From JBCBWG01 sp039186015 (GTDB taxonomy: Bacteria; Pseudomonadota; Alphaproteobacteria; Rhizobiales; Hyphomicrobiaceae), in the NCBI GenBank assembly GCA_039186015.1, contig JBCDAH010000124.1, positions 1 to 14,391 on the forward strand: DNA of 14,391 bases, read 5' to 3'. This document shows, piece after piece, positions 1 through 7,441 of the stretch. The notes beneath the pieces are model-generated. The model did no database searches and was not told where the DNA came from. It worked only from the letters and a program-made list of their open reading frames with translations. Position 1 is the first letter of the stretch; every line of letters starts with the position of its first letter. The translations under genes were made by a program, and so were the position numbers.

Positions 1-5
1 CGAAA

Positions 6-1613
6 ATGCTCCATTTCTCCGGCTTTAAGACGATCTCAATCGTGTTGGTTTGCCTCGCGGCGTTCGTTTTGGCTCTGCCGAACTTCTTCACGCGGGCAAC
101 TGTCGATTCCTGGCCGTCCTTCCTGCCGAAGGGCCAGGTTTCGCTGGGGCTAGATCTTCGCGGCGGTGCGCATTTGCTGCTCGCAATGGACACCCAAGAA
201 CTCAAGGCGGATTTGCTGGGGACATTGCGGCAGGACGCGCGCGCAGCATTGCGACGGGCGCGGATCGGTGTGCGTGCAATTGGATTGCGTAACGACACAG
301 TAAGGGTGCGGCTGCTGAAGCAAGAAGACTCCGAGAAGGCGCTGACGGAACTCCGGCGATTGGCGCAGCCCGTCACGTCTGATCTGCTCGGCTCTGGCGA
401 AAACAACATCACGGTCGCGCAGACGGCGGATGGATTGATCACGCTGCAGTTCACAGAGGCTGCCATACGCCAGCGGATTGTGGATGCGCTTGGCGGGGCC
501 ATCGAGACGGTGCGGCGACGGGTCGATCCCACCGGTAACGTCGATGCGACGATCACGCGAAACGGTGCCGACCGTATCCTTGTGCAGGTGCCCGGCGTTG
601 ATGATACCGCCGACATCAAGCGACGGATCGGCAAGGCGGCGCGGTTGAGCTTCCACGCCGTTCATCCGGACGAGCAGGCAACAGGCGGCGTGGTGCCGCC
701 CGGATATCGGGCCTATCCATCTGCGGAGACAGCCGGGTTCAACTATCTCTTGCGGGCCGTGCCGGTCGTGAAAGGCGATGACCTTGTCGAAGCGCAGCCG
801 AGCTTCGATCAGCGCACCAATGAGCCGATCATTTCGTTCCGGTTCAATCAGTCCGGCGCCCGGAAATTCGGGCGGTGGACGTCGGAAAATGTCGGTCGTC
901 CGTTTGCGATCGTGCTCGATGGCGAAGTGCTGTCGGCGCCGGTCGTGCGCGAGCCGATCATTACGGGATCGGGACAGATCTCCGGCGGCTTCACGACGCA
1001 AACCGCAACCGATCTGGCAATCAACCTCAAGTCGGGTGCGTTGCCCGCGACGTTGACGGTGATCGAGGAACGCACCGTTGGACCGACGTTGGGAGCGGAC
1101 TCGATTTCGTCCGGCACCATGGCCTTTATGCTTGGTGCTGTCGGGACAATCATATTCACGATTATCGTCTATGGCACGTTCGGCATTATCGCCGTTCTGG
1201 GGCTCTTCGTGAACGCGATGCTCCTGATCGCGGCCATGACGTTCCTGGGGTCGACGTTGACGCTTCCCGGAATTGCGGGGCTCGTGCTGACGATCGGTAT
1301 GGCGGTCGACGCCAACGTGCTGATCTATGAACGTATTCGCGAAGAGTTGCGATCGGGCAAGTCTGCCGTACAGGCCATAGACAACGGGTTCTCCCGGGCC
1401 ATGGTGACCATTGTCGACAGCCAGACGACGACGCTGGCTGCCGCGATCATCATGTTCTGGCTGGGTTCGGGGCCGATCCGGGGGTTTGCGGTGACCTTGT
1501 CGATTGGAATCTTTACGTCGGTGTTCACTGCCGTGACGGTTGTTCGATTGCTTGTCGCCCTGTGGCTACGCGCGGAACGTGAGCGTTCGCGGACGGTCGA
1601 TGTTCCCATTTGA
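6..1613 (+). CDS. secD: Protein translocase subunit SecD
   Basis: SecD works with SecF in the inner membrane as a proton-driven accessory of SecYEG, pulling exported proteins out on the periplasmic side. The 535-residue product starts with one membrane helix (about 9-27), followed by the family signature LGLDLRGG at 47-54, a large periplasmic region to about residue 360 (containing VPGVDD), and a five-helix C-terminal membrane block. Asp435 in GMAVDANVLIYERI matches the conserved membrane Asp tied to proton coupling in SecD. Length and domain order are normal. The ATG at 6 gives the typical N-terminus MLHFSGFK; only five bases precede it, so its ribosome site and any yajC upstream lie outside the window. 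It is followed by secF on the same strand after an 89-base gap. Confidence 0.97.
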   Translation: MLHFSGFKTISIVLVCLAAFVLALPNFFTRATVDSWPSFLPKGQVSLGLDLRGGAHLLLAMDTQELKADLLGTLRQDARAALRRARIGVRAIGLRNDTVRVRLLKQEDSEKALTELRRLAQPVTSDLLGSGENNITVAQTADGLITLQFTEAAIRQRIVDALGGAIETVRRRVDPTGNVDATITRNGADRILVQVPGVDDTADIKRRIGKAARLSFHAVHPDEQATGGVVPPGYRAYPSAETAGFNYLLRAVPVVKGDDLVEAQPSFDQRTNEPIISFRFNQSGARKFGRWTSENVGRPFAIVLDGEVLSAPVVREPIITGSGQISGGFTTQTATDLAINLKSGALPATLTVIEERTVGPTLGADSISSGTMAFMLGAVGTIIFTIIVYGTFGIIAVLGLFVNAMLLIAAMTFLGSTLTLPGIAGLVLTIGMAVDANVLIYERIREELRSGKSAVQAIDNGFSRAMVTIVDSQTTTLAAAIIMFWLGSGPIRGFAVTLSIGIFTSVFTAVTVVRLLVALWLRAERERSRTVDVPI

Positions 1614-1702
1614 TGTGGGACCAATCTCATCCAGGGCCGATTTAATCCAGGCCGAACTTGTGAACTTCAAGCGGTGCGAACCGCACAACCCGGACCACAG
1701 TC
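1614..1702 (+). promoter_or_regulatory. secD-secF spacer with repeat and small hairpin
   Basis: This 89-base spacer contains an imperfect direct repeat (ATCCAGGGCCGA at 1629-1640, ATCCAGGCCGA at 1645-1655). It also has a perfect 5-bp hairpin, GCGGT/ACCGC at 1671-1684, closed by a GCGA loop that fits the GNRA tetraloop pattern. The hairpin ends 18 bases before the secF ATG. The Shine-Dalgarno for secF is weak (CGGA at about 1691). A structural or regulatory role is inference only. Confidence 0.3.
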
Positions 1703-2683
1703 ATGGCGAAGCAATCCTATCAATTCCTGCCGAGGTTTAAGGGCTGGCACTTCATTCCTGAGGGAACGAACGTGCCGTTCATGACCTATCGTCGTGTCTG
1801 CTTCTGGACATCGATTGCCATGATGCTTGCAGCGATGACCGCTTTTCTGGTTCTCGGGCTCAATTACGGCGTCGACTTCAAGGGCGGCACGATGATCGAG
1901 CTTCGTGCCAAATCAGGGAATGCGGACATTCCAGATTTGCGGACGCGTGTCGGTGGCCTTGGGTTAGGCGACGTTCAGATTCAGGAATTCGGCGATCCGC
2001 GAGATGTTCTCATTCGGGTTGAACAGCAGGCCGGCGGAGAGACATCTCAGCAGGAGGCATTGCGCAAGATTCAGGAGGTCGTGTCTGCGGATTACGACCA
2101 GCGGCGTGTCGAGGTCGTTGGCCCGGCCGTGTCGGGCGAGTTGCGCTTGACGGGATTGATCGCCGTTCTCGCCGCGATTGTTGCGATTATTCTGTACATC
2201 TGGCTGAGGTTTGAGTGGCAGTTCGCGATCGGCGCCGTCCTCGCACTGACCCATGACGTCTTAATTACGATGGGTTTGTTTGCCGTCCTGCAATTAGAAT
2301 TTGATCTTTCGATCGTTGCGGCGCTGCTGACTATTCTCGGTTACTCGGTGAATGACACCGTTGTCGTTGCGGACCGCATTCGCGAGAACCTCCGCAAGTA
2401 CAAGCGTATGGTACTGCCTGATTTGCTGAACCGATCCATCAACGAGACGTTGTCGCGCACGTTGATGACCAGCGGCACGACATTGATCGTTTTGATGGCG
2501 CTTTATCTGTTCGGTGGCGAGGTTATCCGAAACTTTGCGTTTGCCATGCTGTTCGGCGTGGTGATCGGGACGTACTCGTCGATCTTTATTGCAGCGCCGG
2601 TCCTGGAGCTTCTGGGTGTCAAGCGGGACTGGTCCGGGCTCGACAACGAAGCCAAGGCCAGCGCCCAACCGTCAGCGAGTTAG
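1703..2683 (+). CDS. secF: Protein translocase subunit SecF
   Basis: SecF is the partner of SecD in the inner-membrane SecDF export motor. The 326-residue product has a short cytoplasmic N-terminus, a first membrane helix at about 33-53, the SecF signature GVDFKGG at 56-62, a smaller periplasmic domain to about residue 145, and a C-terminal helix bundle with TILGYSVNDTVVVADRIRE, the SecF counterpart of the SecD motif. Length is usual for alphaproteobacterial SecF. The ATG at 1703 follows only a weak ribosome site, which leaves room for dependence on secD translation or on the spacer structure. The Mth938-like gene begins 18 bases after the stop. Confidence 0.97.
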   Translation: MAKQSYQFLPRFKGWHFIPEGTNVPFMTYRRVCFWTSIAMMLAAMTAFLVLGLNYGVDFKGGTMIELRAKSGNADIPDLRTRVGGLGLGDVQIQEFGDPRDVLIRVEQQAGGETSQQEALRKIQEVVSADYDQRRVEVVGPAVSGELRLTGLIAVLAAIVAIILYIWLRFEWQFAIGAVLALTHDVLITMGLFAVLQLEFDLSIVAALLTILGYSVNDTVVVADRIRENLRKYKRMVLPDLLNRSINETLSRTLMTSGTTLIVLMALYLFGGEVIRNFAFAMLFGVVIGTYSSIFIAAPVLELLGVKRDWSGLDNEAKASAQPSAS

Positions 2684-2701
2684 GATCCGAGAGGCCTGAT
2701 C

Positions 2702-3079
2702 ATGGCGCTGTCTCAGGCGCGGTATCCTGGACGGGCTCCAATTGACGCCTATGGCAATGGTGGGTTTCGGTTTGCCGACATGAGCCATCGCGGCTCGTTG
2801 CTCGTGCTGCCGACCGGGATCTTCGCCTGGGACGTCACGGACGCAGACCAGGTGACGCCGTCGGACCTCACGCCTGTACTCGATGCGCTGGCGCCGCCCG
2901 GGTTTTTGCTACTCGGGACGGGCGCCGCGCAAGTGTTTCCGACCGCTGAGATCCGCCGTATCTTTCTCGAACGCGGGGTCGGGCTTGAACCCATGGATAC
3001 GGGTGCGGCGTGCCGGACCTACAACGTACTTCTCGCCGAAGATCGCCCGGTGGCTGCGGCTCTGATTGCCGTTGATTGA
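2702..3079 (+). CDS. Mth938-like domain protein (NDUFAF3 homologue)
   Basis: This 125-residue soluble protein belongs to the Mth938/DUF498 family. Visible family features are the IDAYGNGGFRF segment near residue 19, the strand GSLLVLPTG, FLLLGTGA in the middle, and GLEPMDTGAACRTYN followed by VLLAEDRPVAAALI at the end. The human member, NDUFAF3, is an assembly factor for respiratory complex I, and a link between its bacterial relatives and secDF has been noted in the literature as I recall it. No catalytic residues can be named. A good ribosome site, GAGAGG at 2689-2694, lies 7 bases before the ATG. The gene sits 18 bases behind secF and its end nearly abuts the next gene, so co-transcription with secDF is likely. 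The precise bacterial function is inferred. Confidence 0.9.
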   Translation: MALSQARYPGRAPIDAYGNGGFRFADMSHRGSLLVLPTGIFAWDVTDADQVTPSDLTPVLDALAPPGFLLLGTGAAQVFPTAEIRRIFLERGVGLEPMDTGAACRTYNVLLAEDRPVAAALIAVD

Positions 3080-3082
3080 GGG
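3078..3082 (+). promoter_or_regulatory. Ribosome binding site deciding the GTG start at 3090
   Basis: GAGGG overlaps the last bases of the Mth938-like gene (its stop is at 3077-3079) and lies 7 bases before GTG 3090. It supports the GTG start over the upstream in-frame TTG. Confidence 0.6.
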
Positions 3083-3089
3083 CACAGCC

Positions 3090-3968
3090 GTGAGCGAACC
3101 TCAATCCGAGCGCGTAGGCGACACATCGGCACCCGATAGTGACGATGTGATTGCAACCGCTGCGCGCGCTTACGAAATCGATCGCTATCTGTCTGCGCTG
3201 CTCGCGCCGCGACACATTCGTGACGATCTGATTGCCCTTGCTGCATTCGCCGGTGATGTTGCACGCATACCGGTGATGGTGAGCGAGCCGATGATCGGCG
3301 AGATTCGCCTGCAGTGGTGGCGCGATGCGATAACGACAGGGCGTGCCGGCATCGAGAGCGGCAACCCGATTGCCGACCGATTTTCGGCCGCGGTCCGGCG
3401 GCATGATTTGCCACCGCAGCTGGTGGAGCGCGTCATAGATTTGCAGAGCGTGGCCTTGCATGGTGATCCCATTGCGGATGACATGGCGCTAAAATCTCAC
3501 GTTGCCGGTATTGACGGAACGCTATTCCAGTTGGCCGCGCGGATGGTCGATGGCGAGGCTGGGGCCCTGGCGCAAGACTGGATTGATCGTGCTGGGGTTG
3601 CATACGGGTTGGCCAGGACTGCGGTTGAGTTTTCAGCGGTCCTCGCGCAGGGACGAACGTTCGCTCCCGTTGCGTTGCTGGAGAGCTGCGGCACATCGCT
3701 TGCGCGTTTGTTGGATGGTGATGAGGTAGGTGCGCAACGTGTACTTGGAGGGCTATGCAACCTCGCAGAGGTTGCGCACGAGAGTGCTGGTCAACAGCTG
3801 CGACAGCAAGCACGTTCGGTCCGCATTGCCTGTCTTCCCATTGCCATGGTCGTTTCCTATTGCGCACGCGCGCGTCAGGTGGGAGGTGATGTTTTGCGGC
3901 GACCGATTGAGGTTGCGCCGCTCGTTCGGGTTTGGCGTCTGTGGCGGTATCGTTATGGCATGATCTGA
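3090..3968 (+). CDS. Squalene/phytoene synthase-like protein (NDUFAF6 type)
   Basis: This 292-residue protein has the squalene/phytoene synthase fold signature: RYLSALLAPRHIRDDL near 32-47, an AAFAGDVARI helix at 51-60, and EIRLQWWRDAI at 71-81. The Asp-rich metal-binding motifs of true prenyl-diphosphate condensing enzymes are not visible; the usual first-motif region reads FAGDVAR. That argues for the non-enzymatic NDUFAF6 subgroup, whose human member is a complex I assembly factor. I chose GTG at 3090 because GAGGG at 3078-3082 sits 7 bases upstream; the in-frame TTG at 3066 would overlap the previous gene and lacks such a site. It lies 10 bases after the Mth938-like gene, so two complex I assembly-factor relatives are neighbours. 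A carotenoid or hopanoid role is less likely because no other such genes are nearby. Confidence 0.88.
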   Translation: MSEPQSERVGDTSAPDSDDVIATAARAYEIDRYLSALLAPRHIRDDLIALAAFAGDVARIPVMVSEPMIGEIRLQWWRDAITTGRAGIESGNPIADRFSAAVRRHDLPPQLVERVIDLQSVALHGDPIADDMALKSHVAGIDGTLFQLAARMVDGEAGALAQDWIDRAGVAYGLARTAVEFSAVLAQGRTFAPVALLESCGTSLARLLDGDEVGAQRVLGGLCNLAEVAHESAGQQLRQQARSVRIACLPIAMVVSYCARARQVGGDVLRRPIEVAPLVRVWRLWRYRYGMI

Positions 3969-3980
3969 TGAGGTGGGATC

Positions 3981-5999
3981 GTGAGCGGGACAGTACTCGG
4001 CTGTGTCAGAAGGACGGGGGCGTATTGGCTGCTGGCTGGGGCATGCCTTGTCGGGGCCGCGACGGCCCAGGCTAATCAGCGATCGGGAACGGAAGACCTC
4101 GGCCCGTTTGGGATTTTCAAGACCAAGCCGAGCGAACGCCCGCGGATTCGCGTGCCTGTTCCAACACTTGTGGATACCTCTCCAAGAATTGACTGGGAAC
4201 TTGAGAACCCGTTTCGGTTTTTTACCGATCCGGAAGATACGAACCGTCACAGGCGCGCATTTGCTGCGCTATCAAGCGCCGATCGCCGCGCGCCGATCGC
4301 CAATACAGAGCGCAGTTTGGCGCGTAAGTTTGGGCGCGGCTGGTCCGAGCGACTCTCCGGTTCGGTGTGCTGGGATCGCCAGCGCAACAGGCACCTATGT
4401 CCCAATAACCGCCGCTACCTGACGCCGACGAGCCATCGCGTCGCTGTGCGCGTCGGCGGGATTCCGGATTCCGGTGTTGTCAGTTGTGTCTGGCGCGTAC
4501 GCTCAACCTTAAAGTCACAACCGGCAATGCACCCGGTTCGCGCCCCGTGTGATCAAGCGGCGATCGTTGAGGTTCCTTATCCCAGCGGCGGCACCGTCAT
4601 GGTGTCCGTGGGAGAGCGACCGGTGGCCAAAACGGTCATAAAGGTCGAGGACGTTCTCGTTGTCGGGGTGGGAGACAGCTTCGGTTCTGGCGAAGGCAAT
4701 CCCGATGTGCCGGTTAAATTTGACCCCGAGCGCACCGCCAACTACGGGCCGGCACCGCCCAATCTCGTTCTGGCCGGATATCCGACGCGCGTCGGGGCTT
4801 GGCGACACATCGCCAGTCCGCGGTTCATGGCACAGAACGCGGACTGGATGGATCGTGCGTGTCACCGATCTTTGTACTCGCACCAGGCACGTGTTGCGTT
4901 GCAGCTCGCGATCGAGCGCCCGAAACGTGCCGTGACCTTTGTCCACGTGGCCTGTTCCGGTGCGGATATCGTCCGTGGCTTGTTCCTGCGTTACAAGGGG
5001 CATGAGTGGGTGCCGAACCCACCGGATCTCTCCCAGATCTCAGCCGTGGCCGAAGCGCAGTGCGACGGGCGGGGTGCACGCGATATCCAGCTGCCGGAAG
5101 CCTATCATATCAACGGGCAAGTGCCGGATCTTGAAGGGCATCTCGTGCTGCGCAAGTGCGATCGGCGGAAGGCGCGTAAAATCGATCTCTTGCTGGTATC
5201 GATCGGCGGCAACGACATCGGTTTCGCACGTCTTGTCGCAAATGCAGTCTTGCGCGAGCGCAGCCTTCTGAAGCGCCTCGGCGGTTGGTTCGGCCAAGTG
5301 TTTACCGGCAATGAGGCCAACGTGCGCTTGCGCGAATTGGAGGCCCGCTACAAAGCACTCAATCGTGCGATCCACTACATTCTCCATATTCCTTGGAATG
5401 AAAGCGATCGCGTTGTTTTGACGGCGTATCCGGCAATGGCGCTGTTGGATGACGGCCAGTCGGTGTGCCCCAGCAGCCAGGCCGGCATGGACGTCTTGCC
5501 GATGTTCTATCTCAGCCAGGCGCGTGCGTCCGACGGTCAAGCAGCGGCTGACCGCTTGAACAAGCTCATGAAACGCGTTGCCGGGCGTTACGGGTGGAGT
5601 TTCGCCAGTCGTCATCGTGAAGACTTTCTCGGGCATGGCATCTGCGCTGGGTATCAGGATGTGGCGTTGTCGACGGCCGACGATCTCCGTTTTCCACGTA
5701 AGCGGGATGGGCGCTGGGTCCCGTACAATCCGGCGGATTATCAGCCGTACGCGCCGCGTCAGCGTTGGTTCCGGACGCCGAACGACGCGTATTTGACCGG
5801 GCATTTTCACGTGCCGGGTGCACTGCTGCAAAACGTGCTCAAAAATCGCCAGATCTACTGGACCCAAATCCTGTTGGCTGCGACCTATTCGGGTGCATTT
5901 CATCCAACGGCTGAGGGGCAGGCTGTCATGGCCGACCGCGTTGCCCAGGTTGCCAGGCGCGTGTTGGAGAAGTACTCAGGCGGCAATCTTGAGAATTAG
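3981..5999 (+). CDS. Exported SGNH/GDSL hydrolase with N-terminal extension
   Basis: This is a 672-residue secreted or periplasmic esterase-like protein. A signal peptide covers about 1-31 (basic start, hydrophobic WLLAGACLVGAA, cleavage after AQA). Residues 32-220 form an uncharacterised region with a DWELENPFRFF segment at 71-81 and four cysteines (130, 140, 169, 190). The SGNH domain follows: block I GDSFGSGEG with nucleophile Ser233, CHRS at 294-297, the ACSGA block at 324-328, block III GGND with Asn411 as oxyanion residue, and block V FHPTAEG with His641. The CHRS and ACSGA motifs resemble the SEST-like (Streptomyces scabies esterase) branch. The usual Asp three residues before the catalytic His is Gly638. 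GTG 3981 follows AGGTGGG (3971-3977) closely, 12 bases after the preceding stop. The substrate is unknown; a lipid, glycan acetyl or cell-wall ester is possible. Confidence 0.85.
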   Translation: MSGTVLGCVRRTGAYWLLAGACLVGAATAQANQRSGTEDLGPFGIFKTKPSERPRIRVPVPTLVDTSPRIDWELENPFRFFTDPEDTNRHRRAFAALSSADRRAPIANTERSLARKFGRGWSERLSGSVCWDRQRNRHLCPNNRRYLTPTSHRVAVRVGGIPDSGVVSCVWRVRSTLKSQPAMHPVRAPCDQAAIVEVPYPSGGTVMVSVGERPVAKTVIKVEDVLVVGVGDSFGSGEGNPDVPVKFDPERTANYGPAPPNLVLAGYPTRVGAWRHIASPRFMAQNADWMDRACHRSLYSHQARVALQLAIERPKRAVTFVHVACSGADIVRGLFLRYKGHEWVPNPPDLSQISAVAEAQCDGRGARDIQLPEAYHINGQVPDLEGHLVLRKCDRRKARKIDLLLVSIGGNDIGFARLVANAVLRERSLLKRLGGWFGQVFTGNEANVRLRELEARYKALNRAIHYILHIPWNESDRVVLTAYPAMALLDDGQSVCPSSQAGMDVLPMFYLSQARASDGQAAADRLNKLMKRVAGRYGWSFASRHREDFLGHGICAGYQDVALSTADDLRFPRKRDGRWVPYNPADYQPYAPRQRWFRTPNDAYLTGHFHVPGALLQNVLKNRQIYWTQILLAATYSGAFHPTAEGQAVMADRVAQVARRVLEKYSGGNLEN

Positions 6000-6044
6000 C
6001 TGGGACATTGCTTCGGTCCGTCGCGCGTGAGTCTCATCAAAGGC

Positions 6045-7382
6045 TCACTCGCCGCCGTCCCCATCGCCGATGCCATCCCAAAGCGGGGCTTCTCGGGTTG
6101 TGCTGAACTCGACGGAGATCCCGCTCTCACTTCCGTCCTCATTGGCCAATGTCTCGTCCGGCAGTGGTTTGCGCAGCGTCTCATCAATCCCTTGCCACAC
6201 CGCAACGCCGCCGACTGTCAAACCAAGCGCCGCGCGCTTCACGCGGCGGTCCAGCATGCCCTTCAGTGATGGTTCCTTGGTCTTGTAGTCCCGATAATCG
6301 CGATCTCCGGTGAATGCAAAAATGTAATCCCGCAACGGCCATTTGTAAGTCTGCCATGTATCGCGAATGCGCATGTTTGGATTGGCTAACGCCCAGCGTT
6401 GAAAGTCATCGGTCTGGAAGAAATGGGCCACGTTCGGCTGAAGCTCTTGAAACGACTTTTTGGGGTGGCTTGCGATCATGCGCAGGCTGACGGGCTGCCA
6501 CTTGAGCGAGAAATTGAGCCACCAGAGACACTCAAAGAGCGTTGGGATCGGAACCGGCGCACGTTCAATCTGAGGTGTCAGGTATGCAGCCATTGTCTCA
6601 CCGCGATGGGCTGACGCGAACCGATCTGTCAACAGCCGCGGTAGCTCCGACTGCCAAGGTTTCATCAGGTCGCTGATCGGCAAGTCCAAGGCCGTTGCGC
6701 TGCCGAAAAGCTGATCGCCCAACTCGCCGGTGACCACGAGGCCGTCCCTTTCGAAGACAGGCGCAACCGTGTGAATCTTGTGTCGCTCGATCTTGCCCTT
6801 GATGTGGTTATGGAAGAACTTTCGATATTCGCGCCGCGATTTCGGCGCATAATAAATGTTCAGGCGAGAGAGTTTGTCGTCGCTTTGCAGGGCACGAATG
6901 AGCGCGACACACGCGGCCGTTGAATCCATGCCGCCGGACCACATGAGGTTGATCGGGCGGTCTGTTCGTTTGGCGTCCGAAACAATGCGACGCGCTCGAT
7001 CGTCACACAATTCAGCCATACTGGCTGTCTGATCCGGGACTGACGGAATGCGATCGAGCACCTCGTAGGCAAACCCGTGGTCCAGCGTCCGCGTTCGATC
7101 AATAAGGCCGGAGCCAAAAAACAGGCAGGATAGCCGGTATCCGTCGGGCACAAGGTTTTTCATGACGTGCGGCCGCACGCCCATACGCGCATCGAGATGG
7201 ATTAACGGGCGTTTGTCGGCCTTGCGGCCCCACCAGAACTGGCGGGCGTGCATGATTGCCCCGGCACCGACAGCTATAACCGCAAAGGCGAAAAACGCGA
7301 GAATCCCATAGCTGGTGGATGTGGCAATCCAAATGAATGCAATAAACCCACTGATATACAATACATAAATCAACAGCGTCAT
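6045..7382 (-). CDS. Membrane-anchored asparagine-synthetase-like PP-loop protein
   Basis: This 445-residue protein has two N-terminal membrane helices (about 3-22 and 25-45) and then a cytoplasmic PP-loop ATPase domain. The ATP-binding signature SGGMDSTA is at 149-156. GELGDQLFGS at 219-228 matches the GEGxDELFGG segment of asparagine synthetase AsnB. The C-terminal part has YKWPLRDYIF and GDRDYRDYKTKEP near 346-371. The N-terminal glutamine amidotransferase domain of AsnB is absent, so the protein is probably not an asparagine synthetase. Family logic suggests adenylation of a carboxyl group and attack by an amine or other nucleophile; substrate and product are unknown. The C-terminal 45 residues are acidic and probably disordered. 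The ATG at 7382 has a GGGAGG site 11 bases away. It lies 59 bases downstream of trmFO and converges on the SGNH gene. Confidence 0.8.
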   Translation of the reverse strand: MTLLIYVLYISGFIAFIWIATSTSYGILAFFAFAVIAVGAGAIMHARQFWWGRKADKRPLIHLDARMGVRPHVMKNLVPDGYRLSCLFFGSGLIDRTRTLDHGFAYEVLDRIPSVPDQTASMAELCDDRARRIVSDAKRTDRPINLMWSGGMDSTAACVALIRALQSDDKLSRLNIYYAPKSRREYRKFFHNHIKGKIERHKIHTVAPVFERDGLVVTGELGDQLFGSATALDLPISDLMKPWQSELPRLLTDRFASAHRGETMAAYLTPQIERAPVPIPTLFECLWWLNFSLKWQPVSLRMIASHPKKSFQELQPNVAHFFQTDDFQRWALANPNMRIRDTWQTYKWPLRDYIFAFTGDRDYRDYKTKEPSLKGMLDRRVKRAALGLTVGGVAVWQGIDETLRKPLPDETLANEDGSESGISVEFSTTREAPLWDGIGDGDGGE

Positions 7383-7441
7383 TCGTGCCGCCCCCTCCCA
7401 GTTCGGCGCCGGATGTGCACTGCTGATCGATAGTGATCTTT

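Noticed and set aside
150..1001. Long minus-strand open frame opposite secD
   Set aside because: Antisense shadow of a well-supported gene, with no recognisable domain.
3066..3089. TTG start giving an 8-residue longer phytoene-synthase-like protein
   Set aside because: It overlaps the preceding gene and has no suitably placed ribosome site, whereas GTG 3090 does.
5040..5903. 287-codon minus-strand open frame opposite the SGNH gene
   Set aside because: The plus-strand frame carries all SGNH motifs; the reverse frame shows no domain and arises from GC-rich codon structure.
6027..6048. GTGAG/CTCAC inverted repeat between the convergent SGNH and PP-loop genes
   Set aside because: The stem is only 5 bp with a long loop and no T-run, and it overlaps the PP-loop stop codon; too weak to call a terminator.
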